This document shows positions 1 through 12,141 of a stretch of DNA of 64,000 nt, piece by piece; within the stretch, counting starts at the first letter, position 1, and each line of letters begins with the position of its first letter. The stretch is from an uncultured Pelagibacteraceae bacterium (lineage in GTDB: Bacteria > Pseudomonadota > Alphaproteobacteria > Pelagibacterales > Pelagibacteraceae): positions 62,001 to 126,000 of the forward strand of contig CABZLS010000001.1 of the NCBI GenBank assembly GCA_902526645.1, in the 5' to 3' direction. The notes beneath the pieces were generated by a model, which saw nothing but the letters and a program-made list of their open reading frames with translations, had not been told where the DNA came from and did no database searches. A program made the translations under genes and the position numbers.

Positions 1-926
1 TTTTAGTTTTAGTAATTTTAGGTTTTGTTTGGTTAGCGAGTGGGCTTTATAGAGTTTTACCAGATGAGCAAGGTGTAGTATTGCGATTTGGAAAATTTGT
101 GAAAACAACCCAACCAGGGTTAAATTATCATATACCTTTCCCAGTGGAGTCTGTATTAACTCCCAAAGTTACTAAAGTAAATAGAATTGATATTGGATTT
201 AGATCAGAGAGAGATAGTGGATTTTCCTCATCAGGTGGTGTTGCAGATGTGCCTCAAGAAAGTTTAATGCTTACAGGTGATGAGAACATTGTAAATATAG
301 ACTTCTCAGTTTTTTGGGTAATCAAAGATGCTGGGAATTTCTTATTTAAGATACAAGATCCAGAAGGAACAGTAAAAGCTGCAGCTGAAACTGCCATGAG
401 AGAAGTTATTGCAAGATCTGATATTCAACCCATCTTAACAGAGGGGAGATCAGTTATAGAAACAGATACACAAGAAATTATTCAAAAAATCTTAGATGAA
501 TACACTAGTGGTATTCAGATAACACAAGTTCAAACACAAAAAGCTGATCCACCTGATCAAGTAATAGATGCATTTAGGGATGTGCAGGCTGCAAGAGCTG
601 ATATGGAAAGATCAAAAAATGAGGCTGAAGCTTATGCAAATGACGTTATTCCGAGAGCTCGAGGGGAAGCAGAAAAAATTTTACAAGCTGCTGAAGCTTA
701 CAAGAAAGAAGTAGTAGCAAAAGCTGAAGGTGAAGCTAGCAGGTTTTTAGCCATCTATAATGAATATAAAAATGCAAAATCTGTAACACAAGAACGAATG
801 TATTTAGAAACAATGGAAAAAGTTTTAGCTGATATTGATAAAGTGATAATTGAAAAAAATGCAGGTTCAGGTGTAGTCCCTTATTTGCCTTTACCTGAAT
901 TACAAAAAAAGAAAGTAACAAATTAA
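1..926 (+). CDS. hflK: HflK, membrane SPFH/prohibitin-family protein (5' partial)
   Basis: The reading frame is open from base 3 and enters the window already coding, so the start lies upstream. The first visible residues form a hydrophobic membrane segment followed by LPDEQGVVLRFGK, the usual entry into the SPFH/band-7 domain. An Ala/Glu-rich coiled coil follows (around bases 570-760), then a short C-terminal tail. HflK pairs with HflC to form a membrane cage that modulates the FtsH protease; this is family knowledge. hflC follows after 1 bp, which confirms the assignment. The first methionine-like codon in the window (TTG at 81) is internal to the SPFH domain and is not the start. The N-terminal Gly-rich region typical of HflK is outside the window. 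Confidence 0.93.
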   Translation, partial: LVLVILGFVWLASGLYRVLPDEQGVVLRFGKFVKTTQPGLNYHIPFPVESVLTPKVTKVNRIDIGFRSERDSGFSSSGGVADVPQESLMLTGDENIVNIDFSVFWVIKDAGNFLFKIQDPEGTVKAAAETAMREVIARSDIQPILTEGRSVIETDTQEIIQKILDEYTSGIQITQVQTQKADPPDQVIDAFRDVQAARADMERSKNEAEAYANDVIPRARGEAEKILQAAEAYKKEVVAKAEGEASRFLAIYNEYKNAKSVTQERMYLETMEKVLADIDKVIIEKNAGSGVVPYLPLPELQKKKVTN

Positions 927-927
927 T

Positions 928-1797
928 ATGAATTTAGGAAAAATTACAGCTGGAATTATAGTTGCTATATCAGCAATCGCATTCTTTTCAATTTTTATAG
1001 TTAAAGAAGTTAATCAGGCAATTGTTCTACAATTTGGAGATCCAAAAAGAATAATTCTAAAACCTGGATTAAATTTCAAAATTCCTTTTATTCAAAATGT
1101 TGTATTTTTAGATAAGAGAATTTTAAATTTGGATACACCACCAGAAGAAGTAATTGCTTCAGATCAAAAGAGATTAATAGTTGATGCGTTTGCTAGATTT
1201 CAAATAGTTGATCCTCTTAAGTTTTACATTTCAGTTGGAAATGAAAGAGTTGCAAGATCAAGACTAGCTACAATTATCAACTCAAGGATTAGGAACGTTC
1301 TTGGACAACAAGAACTTCAAACGCTTCTTTCAGAGGATAGAACGAAACAAATGGCTTTAATTCAAGAAGGTGTAAATAATGAAGCAGAAAATTTTGGAAT
1401 TAAAATAGTTGATGTTAGAATTAAAAGAGCCGATCTTCCTCAAGCTAACAGTGATGCAATTTTTAGAAGAATGCAGACTGAAAGGGAGAGAGAAGCAAAA
1501 GAATTTAGAGCAAGGGGAGCTGAAATGGCAGTTACCATCACATCCACTGCTGATAAAGAAGTAACTGTAATTTTAGCTGAGGCTCAAAAAAAATCAGAAA
1601 TTATGAAAGGTGAAGGAGATGGTAAAAGAAATAATATCTTTGCTGCAGCGTTTGGACAAGATCCAGAATTCTTCGCGTTTTATAGAGCTATGCAAGCTTA
1701 TGAAAAAGCTTTAATAGGTGGAGAAACATCTCTAATTTTATCTCCGGACAGTGAATTCTTTAAATTTTTTGGAAATATAAAACCGATAACTGAATAG
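928..1797 (+). CDS. hflC: HflC, SPFH-family partner of HflK
   Basis: 289 aa, the normal length for HflC. Residues about 7-27 are an N-terminal transmembrane anchor, followed by an SPFH domain with VNQAIVLQFGDPKRI and a coiled coil containing a QTEREREAKEFRARG stretch, which is characteristic of HflC. It starts 1 bp after hflK, so the two are certainly co-transcribed. The HflKC complex is known to surround FtsH and regulate membrane-protein turnover. No anomalies are visible. Confidence 0.95.
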   Translation: MNLGKITAGIIVAISAIAFFSIFIVKEVNQAIVLQFGDPKRIILKPGLNFKIPFIQNVVFLDKRILNLDTPPEEVIASDQKRLIVDAFARFQIVDPLKFYISVGNERVARSRLATIINSRIRNVLGQQELQTLLSEDRTKQMALIQEGVNNEAENFGIKIVDVRIKRADLPQANSDAIFRRMQTEREREAKEFRARGAEMAVTITSTADKEVTVILAEAQKKSEIMKGEGDGKRNNIFAAAFGQDPEFFAFYRAMQAYEKALIGGETSLILSPDSEFFKFFGNIKPITE

Positions 1798-1804
1798 GTC
1801 TTTT

Positions 1805-1990
1805 ATGAAGGAATTGATTATAGCCTTCGGTCTATTTTTGTTTATTGAGGGCATACTATATGCCATATTTCCATCAAAAATGAAAAGTATGTTAAAAAAA
1901 TTAGAATTAATCTCAATCAATCAATTAAGAGTAGGTGGATTGATTTTTGCAATATTAGGATTTGCAGTTATTTACTATGCTAAAAATTAA
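1805..1990 (+). CDS. DUF2065 small membrane protein
   Basis: 61 aa with two hydrophobic helices (about residues 3-20 and 42-58) around a short basic linker. The pattern G-x-x-L-x-x-E-G-x-x-Y-x-x-x-P followed by RVGGLIFAILG matches the DUF2065 family, often found next to hflC in proteobacteria. It lies 7 bp after hflC and overlaps nothing, so it is probably the third gene of the hfl operon. Function is unknown. Confidence 0.8.
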   Translation: MKELIIAFGLFLFIEGILYAIFPSKMKSMLKKLELISINQLRVGGLIFAILGFAVIYYAKN

Positions 1991-1991
1991 A

Positions 1992-3398
1992 ATGAATATT
2001 GTAAGAACTATAGTTTTTTCAATTATAATTACTTTTATATTATCTTTAAAATCTTATTCAAAAGATGTTCCAAAATCTTTTGCTGATTTAGCTGAAAGGC
2101 TGATGCCTTCAGTTGTGAATATTTCAACAACTACAACAATCACTACTCAAAATAATCCTTTTCCATTTCAATTTCCACCAGGATCACCCTTTGAGGATAT
2201 GTTTAAAGAATTTGGAACTCCTCAGGAAAGAAAATCAGCTGCGCTTGGATCAGGTTTTATAATAGATGAGAAAGGAATTGTTGTTACAAATAATCATGTC
2301 ATTCAAGATGCTGAGGACATTATTGTGAGACTCAGTGATGAAAAAGAATTTAATGCTAAAGTTATTGGTGCAGATCCCCTTTCGGATATTGCTGTTTTAC
2401 AATTAGAAACAAATGAAAAATTTGTTCCTGTAAAGTTTGGAAATTCTGATAAAGCAAGAATAGGCGATTGGGTTATGGCAATTGGTAATCCTTTTGGTTT
2501 TGGTGGTACAGTTACTTCAGGAATAATTTCAGCGAGAAATCGTTCGTTAGGTTTGGCCAGGTATGAGGATTATATTCAGACAGATGCTTCAATCAATTCA
2601 GGGAATTCAGGTGGACCATTATTTGATATGAGTGGAGATGTTATTGGAATTAACACTGCAATTTTAGGAAGAAATGGATCTATAGGAATTGGTTTTGCAA
2701 TTCCATCTAACAGCGCAAAAGTAGTAATAGATCAATTAATACAGTTTGGCGAAACAAAAAGAGGTTGGCTTGGAGTTAGAATTCAAGATGTCACAAAAGA
2801 AATAGCTGAAGTAGAAAATTTAGAAGAGCCTAGAGGTGCTTTAGTTGCAAGTGTAGCTAAAGGAAGTCCTTCTGAAAAAGCTGATGTAAAAGCAGGTGAT
2901 ATTATTCTTGAGTTTGATGGAAAAAAAATTCAAGAGATGAAACAACTTCCTATTATAGTTGCAAAAACAAAAGTTGGAAAAAAAGTTAAAGTAAAAATTT
3001 GGAGAAATAAAAAAGAGATTGAAAAAATAATTATACTTGGAAGATTGGAAACCTCAGAGGATTTTAAAGTAAGTGAAAACAAATCTCAAATTGAGGAAAC
3101 CAAAATAGAAGATTTAAAGATCATTGTTCGTGAAATTACAAAAGAAGATATTAAAACAAGAAACTTACCAAATCAAACTAGTGGGTTAGTAATAACTCAA
3201 ATTGAGAGAGACAGTCCCCTAAGTGGATCTATAGAATTAAATAGCATAATAATTGAGGCTCAAAAGAAAAGAATTAGAACAGCTGAGGATCTAAATAAAA
3301 TTACTAAACAAGTTTTAAAGACTAACCAAAAAACAATCTTATTAGTAATTTATAATAGTCAAAATCAAAGAAGATATATAGGTATAAAATTAAATTAG
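1992..3398 (+). CDS. degP: Periplasmic Do/DegP-type serine protease with two PDZ domains
   Basis: ATG at 1992 is preferred over upstream in-frame codons at 1962 and 1977 because it sits 1 bp after the DUF2065 stop and begins directly with a signal peptide (basic start, hydrophobic core, ending near SYSKD). The catalytic triad is visible: His in VTNNHVIQDAED, Asp in DPLSDIAVL and Ser in NSGNSGGPLF. PDZ1 begins at RGWLGVRIQDV; a more divergent PDZ2 lies at the C terminus (SGLVITQIERDSPL). The family degrades or chaperones misfolded envelope proteins. Its position after hflKC is a common alphaproteobacterial arrangement and fits envelope quality control. DegP and DegQ cannot be separated from the sequence alone. 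Confidence 0.92.
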   Translation: MNIVRTIVFSIIITFILSLKSYSKDVPKSFADLAERLMPSVVNISTTTTITTQNNPFPFQFPPGSPFEDMFKEFGTPQERKSAALGSGFIIDEKGIVVTNNHVIQDAEDIIVRLSDEKEFNAKVIGADPLSDIAVLQLETNEKFVPVKFGNSDKARIGDWVMAIGNPFGFGGTVTSGIISARNRSLGLARYEDYIQTDASINSGNSGGPLFDMSGDVIGINTAILGRNGSIGIGFAIPSNSAKVVIDQLIQFGETKRGWLGVRIQDVTKEIAEVENLEEPRGALVASVAKGSPSEKADVKAGDIILEFDGKKIQEMKQLPIIVAKTKVGKKVKVKIWRNKKEIEKIIILGRLETSEDFKVSENKSQIEETKIEDLKIIVREITKEDIKTRNLPNQTSGLVITQIERDSPLSGSIELNSIIIEAQKKRIRTAEDLNKITKQVLKTNQKTILLVIYNSQNQRRYIGIKLN

Positions 3399-3400
3399 AA

Positions 3401-4309
3401 ATGGATTTTAAATCCAAAATTATTTTAATATATGGACCAACCGCATCTGGAAAATCAATATTTGCTACCAAGTTAGCTAAAAAAATTAACGGGGAAATAA
3501 TTAATGCTGATAGTATGCAAGTATATAAAGAATTAAAAATATTGTCAGCTAGACCATCAAGAAAAGATTTCAAAAAAATTAGACACCATTTGTATGGTTT
3601 CCAAAGTGTAAAAAAAAAGTTTTCTACTGGCGACTGGCTTAAGTTGGTAAAAGAAAAAATTTTAATAGTAAAAAAAAGAAATAAAATCCCAATTATTGTC
3701 GGGGGTACAGGGTTATATTTTAAAGCTTTGACGGAAGGGTTAACAAAAATTCCAAATATTCCAGTCAAATATAGAAAAAGTATAAGAAATTTACATGCTA
3801 AACTTGGGACAAAAAAATTTTATTCAAAATTAATCAAGTTAGATCCTCATGTAAAAAACAAAATTAATATGTTTGACTCACAAAGAGCAATTCGTGCTTT
3901 TGAGGTTAAATCATTTACCAAAAAATCTCTTTATGATTGGTTTAAAAATACAAAAGCTGATTTTGAAAAGAAGGATTTTTATAAAATTTATATTGAATTC
4001 CCAAGAGCTGAATTGGTTAAGCGAATAAATATGAGAGCAGAGTATATGGTTAAAAACGGTGCAATTTCTGAGGTAAAAAAATTTGTAAATCTAAAAATTC
4101 CAAAAAATAACACAGCCTCCAAAGCTATAGGTATAGAGGAAATAAGACGATATCTTAGTAGAAAAATTCAAATATCTGAGTTAATTGAAAAAATATCAAT
4201 AAAGACAAGACAATATGCCAAAAGGCAGGCCACTTGGGGCAGAGGTGCAATGGTAGGATGGAATAAAATTAAGTCGGATGAAGTAAATAAATTTTTGAAA
4301 AAAATTTAG
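3401..4309 (+). CDS. miaA: tRNA dimethylallyltransferase MiaA
   Basis: 302 aa, the normal size. The N-terminal P-loop GPTASGKS, the DSMQVYKEL motif, VGGTGLYFKAL and DSQRAIRAFEV are all MiaA hallmarks, and the C terminus has QYAKRQATWGRG. The enzyme transfers dimethylallyl from DMAPP to N6 of A37 in tRNAs that read UNN codons. It starts 2 bp after the protease gene and is probably the last gene of the hfl-deg-miaA run. Confidence 0.97.
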   Translation: MDFKSKIILIYGPTASGKSIFATKLAKKINGEIINADSMQVYKELKILSARPSRKDFKKIRHHLYGFQSVKKKFSTGDWLKLVKEKILIVKKRNKIPIIVGGTGLYFKALTEGLTKIPNIPVKYRKSIRNLHAKLGTKKFYSKLIKLDPHVKNKINMFDSQRAIRAFEVKSFTKKSLYDWFKNTKADFEKKDFYKIYIEFPRAELVKRINMRAEYMVKNGAISEVKKFVNLKIPKNNTASKAIGIEEIRRYLSRKIQISELIEKISIKTRQYAKRQATWGRGAMVGWNKIKSDEVNKFLKKI

Positions 4310-4326
4310 ATATTACGTACTTAGCC

Positions 4327-4356
4327 TTGACCAATCAGCTCAACTTCAGCTAGATT
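4327..4356 (+). promoter_or_regulatory. Possible sigma-70-type promoter for ilvB
   Basis: TTGACC (4327-4332) and TAGATT (4351-4356) are separated by 18 bp in the only gap (53 bp) between miaA and ilvB. A start site just downstream would leave almost no leader before the ATG at 4363. The match is modest and the call is inference. No attenuator-type hairpin or leader peptide was seen. Confidence 0.3.
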
Positions 4357-4362
4357 GAAAGA

Positions 4363-6129
4363 ATGCCAAAATTATTTACAGGTGCTGAAATTGTATTCAA
4401 ATGTCTTGAGGATCAAGATGTTGAATTTATCTTTGGATATCCTGGGGGCGCAGTTTTGCCAATTTATGATGAATTAAAAAATCACAATTCAATAAAACAT
4501 ATTTTAGTAAGACACGAACAAGGAGCAGGACACGCTGCAGAAGGATATGCAAGATCATCCGGAAAGCCAGGCGTTGTTCTTGTAACTTCTGGACCTGGCG
4601 CAACTAATGTTGTGACTGCATTAACAGATGCTTACATGGATTCAGTTCCATTAGTATGTATATCTGGACAAGTGCCAACACACTTGATTGGAACTGATGC
4701 ATTTCAAGAATGTGATACAACTGGAATCACTAGACCTTGTACAAAACACAATTGGTTAGTAAAAGATATAAGAGATTTATCAAAAACTCTTCATGAAGCT
4801 TTTAGAGTTGCAACAACAGGAAGACCAGGACCAGTTTTGGTCGATATTCCAAAAGATATTCAGTTTGCAAAAATAAAATATTCTAAACCAAAAACTAAAA
4901 AAAAACTTAATGGAAAATCAATAAATTATTTTTCTCAAAAGGATATTGAATCTTTAATAAATTTAATGAACAAGTCAAAAAAACCAGTCATTTACTCTGG
5001 TGGAGGAGTTATTAATTCAGGACCCGAAGCTAGTAATGTACTGAGAGAACTCGTTCAATTAACTGGTTTTCCAATCACCTCAACTTTACAAGGACTGGGA
5101 GCTTATCCAGGAGATGATAATCAATTTTTAGGAATGCTTGGAATGCATGGAACTTATGAGGCCAATAATGCCATGCATGATTGTGACCTCCTTATAAATA
5201 TTGGTGCAAGATTTGATGATAGAATAACAGGAAAGATTGATGAATTTTCTCCTAAATCAAAAAAGGTTCACATTGATATTGATCCTTCATCAATTAATAA
5301 AATTATTAAAGTAGATTTATCATTAGTTGGAGATGTTAAAAATGTGCTTAGAGGAGTAATTAAGACTTTGAAAAAGAAAAATTTAGATTTAAAAAAATCA
5401 AATAAACAACAGATATCTAAGTGGTGGGAACAAATCCAAAAATGGAGAACAAAAAATTCATTACACTTTAATAATAGTGATGAAACTATAAAACCACAAC
5501 ATGCAGTTCAAAGACTTTATGAAATTACAAAGCATAAAGATACTTTTATTACTACAGAGGTAGGCCAACATCAAATGTGGGCTGCTCAACACTATAAATT
5601 TAATAAACCCAATCGTTGGATGACTTCTGGAGGCTTAGGGACTATGGGATATGGATTGCCAGCTGCGGTAGGCGTTCAAATAGCCCATCCTAAAAAATTA
5701 GTAATCGACATTGCAGGTGAAGCCTCAGTATTGATGACAATGCAAGAAATGTCAACTGCAGTTCAATATAATTTACCGATTAAGATATTTATTTTGAATA
5801 ATCAGTACATGGGCATGGTTAGACAATGGCAAGAATTACTGCATGAAAAAAATTATTCTGAAAGTTATTCAGAGGCTTTACCTGATTTTATTAAAATGGC
5901 AGAGGCCTATGGCTGCAAGGGTATTAAAGCAGAAAAACCAAATGAATTAGACGAGAAAATAAAGGAAATGATCGAATTTGATGGTCCTGTAATTTTTGAT
6001 TGTCGAGTAGATCCAAATGAAAATTGTTTCCCTATGATTCCTTCAGGAAAACCTCATAACCAAATGATATTAGGACCGAGTGAAAAGGAAGAAAATAAAA
6101 TTACCGGTAAAGGAAAAGCTTTAGTTTAA
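4363..6129 (+). CDS. ilvB: Acetolactate synthase (AHAS) catalytic subunit
   Basis: 588 aa with the three thiamine-diphosphate enzyme domains in order: an N-terminal PYR domain with the catalytic Glu in VRHEQGAGHAAEGYA, a central FAD-binding domain (GARFDDRITG), and a C-terminal PP domain with GEAS...LNNQYMGMVRQWQ. The GEAS variant of the GDG motif is normal in alphaproteobacterial AHAS. The enzyme condenses pyruvate with pyruvate or 2-ketobutyrate to start valine, leucine and isoleucine synthesis. ilvH follows after 2 bp, and ilvC and leuA follow that, giving a coherent pathway operon. Confidence 0.97.
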   Translation: MPKLFTGAEIVFKCLEDQDVEFIFGYPGGAVLPIYDELKNHNSIKHILVRHEQGAGHAAEGYARSSGKPGVVLVTSGPGATNVVTALTDAYMDSVPLVCISGQVPTHLIGTDAFQECDTTGITRPCTKHNWLVKDIRDLSKTLHEAFRVATTGRPGPVLVDIPKDIQFAKIKYSKPKTKKKLNGKSINYFSQKDIESLINLMNKSKKPVIYSGGGVINSGPEASNVLRELVQLTGFPITSTLQGLGAYPGDDNQFLGMLGMHGTYEANNAMHDCDLLINIGARFDDRITGKIDEFSPKSKKVHIDIDPSSINKIIKVDLSLVGDVKNVLRGVIKTLKKKNLDLKKSNKQQISKWWEQIQKWRTKNSLHFNNSDETIKPQHAVQRLYEITKHKDTFITTEVGQHQMWAAQHYKFNKPNRWMTSGGLGTMGYGLPAAVGVQIAHPKKLVIDIAGEASVLMTMQEMSTAVQYNLPIKIFILNNQYMGMVRQWQELLHEKNYSESYSEALPDFIKMAEAYGCKGIKAEKPNELDEKIKEMIEFDGPVIFDCRVDPNENCFPMIPSGKPHNQMILGPSEKEENKITGKGKALV

Positions 6130-6131
6130 TT

Positions 6132-6680
6132 ATGAAAAGTCCAAAATCAGCTTATAGCGTTTCTTTAAAAAAAGAAAAATCAGATACCCATATAATTGTT
6201 GTTTGGGTAGATAATGAGTCGGGTGTTTTGGCAAGAGTAGTAGGATTATTCTCTGGTCGTGGTTATAATATTGAGTCTCTGGCTGTTGCAGAGGTTGATG
6301 CGAAAAGAAATATATCAAGAATTACCATTGTTACCACCGGAACACCTCAGGTAATTGACCAAATTAAACTTCAATTAAAAAAACTTGTACCAATTCATAA
6401 AGTTGCGGATTTTAAAAGAAATGACAAGGGTGTGATATTTAAAGAAATGGCTTTATTTAAAATTGTAGGCAATACTAATAAGATTAAAAAGGCTATTAAT
6501 GCTTGTAAAAAGTACAATGCTGTAATATTGGATAAAACCAAAAAATCAAATGTAATTCAAATTACTGCACTTAGAAGAGAAATAGATAAAATGGCGAAAA
6601 ATTTAAAAAAATTTGGATTAGTAAGTGTATCTAGAACCGGAGCAGTTGCTATGACAAGAGGGGATAAAGTTTTTAATTAA
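6132..6680 (+). CDS. ilvH: Acetolactate synthase regulatory subunit
   Basis: 182 aa. The N-terminal ACT domain (WVDNESGVLARVVGLFSGRGYNIESL) binds valine in this family, and a C-terminal ALS_ss_C domain has ALRREIDKMAKNLKKFGLVSVSRTGAVAM. It activates IlvB and makes it sensitive to valine. It lies 2 bp after ilvB and 18 bp before ilvC. Confidence 0.96.
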   Translation: MKSPKSAYSVSLKKEKSDTHIIVVWVDNESGVLARVVGLFSGRGYNIESLAVAEVDAKRNISRITIVTTGTPQVIDQIKLQLKKLVPIHKVADFKRNDKGVIFKEMALFKIVGNTNKIKKAINACKKYNAVILDKTKKSNVIQITALRREIDKMAKNLKKFGLVSVSRTGAVAMTRGDKVFN

Positions 6681-7721
<1,041 letters not shown>

Positions 7722-7807
7722 ATTTAGTTCCAAATTGGGACAATTGTAGTATTTTATTTTGCAATCTAAACGAGAGGTTGTATATTTCTTTAAATAAATT
7801 TTTAAAT

Positions 7808-10419
<2,612 letters not shown>

Positions 10420-10424
10420 GAGAA

Positions 10425-11642
10425 ATGGCATCAAGCAGAGATGATTTTATAATTGCAATTAGATCTGCTTTTTTAAAAAAAAGTACACAACAAAAATTTT
10501 CTTTACTTACATTAGTATTTATATCGATATTTGTAATTGTACTTTCTAATTTAAATTTTAAAGCAATACAAATCCTTAAAACAGGGATAAATGAGGTGGT
10601 TTATAGATCATCATTTATTGTTTCTATCCCTGAAAATTTTATTAAAAATTCATATTTTAGCATTTTAGAATATTCAACTTTTTTTAATAAATATAAAGAA
10701 AATGAAAAACAATTAATTCAACTTAAATCATCAAATATTTCAAATGAAATTATTCAATATGAAAATGAAGAATTAAAAAACTTGATTAATGATTATGTTT
10801 CAAGTTCAGATAAGATATTAGCAAAAATAATTGTTGATCATGAAAGTCCTTTCCTAAAAAGTGTAATTATAAATAAGGGAAGCAATAATAAAGTTAAAAT
10901 TGGAACTAATATTTTTGACCAATCTTACCTGGTAGGTAGAGTGGTTGAAGTAAATTTTAAAACCTCAAGGGTATTATTATTATCTGATCTTAATTCTAAC
11001 GTTCCAGTTACAATTGCACCACAAAACATACAAGCAATCATGATTGGAGCTGGGGATGATTATGGTCAAATCAAATATATCAAAGATGGAATTTTTCAAA
11101 AATTTGACGAAAATAGTATCGTTTATACTTCTGGTACTGGTGCAATATTTAAAAGTGGTATTCCAATAGGAAAAGTAAGGCAAACTGAAAATAATTTAAA
11201 TGTAGATTTTTTTAGTGATTTCTCCCAATTAAAATATGTATTTGCTGAAGTTGAGGTGAAAATGGAAAATCAAAGCCCAAAGAAAGAAATTGATGATAAT
11301 AGTGATCAAAAAAATACTGCAATAGAGACAAAGATACAAATCTTGGAAGAAGAAAAAAAGATTATTGAAGATTCAAATTTAAAATTTAAAGAAGAAAATG
11401 AAAATTTAAAATTTCAAGTAAACTATCTTAATACCAAAATTTCTTCTATCGAAAATGAGGTACTTGCTCAAAAGGAAAAAATTGAACAATCTACAATAGA
11501 TCAAGAAGAATTAGAATTTTTAAGATTAAATCTACTTTATAGTAACAAATGTCAAACAAGAAAGCTTTTTAGCACTGGTTTTAAAGTTGGGACTCCTGAG
11601 TATAAGAAATGTATTTTGAATAAAGGTAAAATTAATGACTAA
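10425..11642 (+). CDS. mreC: Rod-shape protein MreC with long C-terminal coiled-coil extension
   Basis: 405 aa, longer than the roughly 280-310 aa common for MreC. There is a membrane anchor at about residues 26-45, a short coiled coil, and the beta-barrel core (NKGSNNKVKIGTNI, YLVGRVVEV, NVPVTI). After about residue 280 an Asp/Glu/Lys-rich coiled coil runs to about residue 370 and ends in a short Cys-containing block (NKCQTRKLF...GFKVGTPEYKKC). MreC is a periplasmic scaffold that binds PBP2 and MreD. It lies 5 bp after mreB and overlaps mreD by 8 bp. Confidence 0.9.
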   Translation: MASSRDDFIIAIRSAFLKKSTQQKFSLLTLVFISIFVIVLSNLNFKAIQILKTGINEVVYRSSFIVSIPENFIKNSYFSILEYSTFFNKYKENEKQLIQLKSSNISNEIIQYENEELKNLINDYVSSSDKILAKIIVDHESPFLKSVIINKGSNNKVKIGTNIFDQSYLVGRVVEVNFKTSRVLLLSDLNSNVPVTIAPQNIQAIMIGAGDDYGQIKYIKDGIFQKFDENSIVYTSGTGAIFKSGIPIGKVRQTENNLNVDFFSDFSQLKYVFAEVEVKMENQSPKKEIDDNSDQKNTAIETKIQILEEEKKIIEDSNLKFKEENENLKFQVNYLNTKISSIENEVLAQKEKIEQSTIDQEELEFLRLNLLYSNKCQTRKLFSTGFKVGTPEYKKCILNKGKIND

Positions 11643-12141
11643 ATTTAAAAGAAAAGGATCATTATTAAAAATTTATTCTTGGATACCAATAATTTTTTTA
11701 TTTATTTCGGTGTTAAATGAATTTGATTTTAATTATTTAAATTTGAAATATTTTTCTTTTAATTTTCCATTTATTTTAATTTTTTTCTTTACATTAAAGG
11801 ATTTTAAACATTTTGATTATTTTTTCGTTTTTATTGCGGGTTTATTTAATGATACAGTCATTGGATTACCTTTAGGTATAAGTAGTTTGTCTTATATTTT
11901 AATTTGTATTGCAACAGCATATATTAGAAATATTACAATTAGGCCTAGTCCTTTTAAAGATTGGTTTTATTTTTTATTTATAATAAGTTTAATAAATTCT
12001 CTTAATTATTCTATTTTAACTTTATTCTTTTCTTTTAATTTGGATTTAACAAATTACTTAATAAATACTTTTTTTACATTTTCATTTTACATAGTGTTTG
12101 TCTCTGTCTTTAAATATTATTTAAGAGGTATAAATGATTAA
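11635..12141 (+). CDS. mreD: Rod-shape membrane protein MreD
   Basis: 168 aa, very hydrophobic, with about five predicted transmembrane helices. The segment FVFIAGLFNDTVIGLPLGIS matches the conserved MreD region (GLLxD...GxPLG). It overlaps mreC and mrdA by 8 bp each, so it is translationally coupled in the mre operon. It is an inner-membrane component of the elongasome. Assignment rests on position as much as on sequence. Confidence 0.88.
   Translation: MTKFKRKGSLLKIYSWIPIIFLFISVLNEFDFNYLNLKYFSFNFPFILIFFFTLKDFKHFDYFFVFIAGLFNDTVIGLPLGISSLSYILICIATAYIRNITIRPSPFKDWFYFLFIISLINSLNYSILTLFFSFNLDLTNYLINTFFTFSFYIVFVSVFKYYLRGIND

Noticed and set aside
3322..3768. 148-codon open frame on the minus strand across the protease/miaA junction
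   Set aside because: It overlaps the conserved P-loop region of miaA and has no ribosome binding site or recognisable domain.
5700..5830. Loss of the GDG thiamine-diphosphate motif in IlvB (GEAS instead)
   Set aside because: This variant is usual in alphaproteobacterial acetolactate synthases, and the other conserved residues are intact.
7730..7738. CCAAATTGG before leuA as a member of the pilus-region motif set
   Set aside because: It lacks the flanking bases of the consensus and precedes a biosynthetic gene; kept only as a warning about chance matches.
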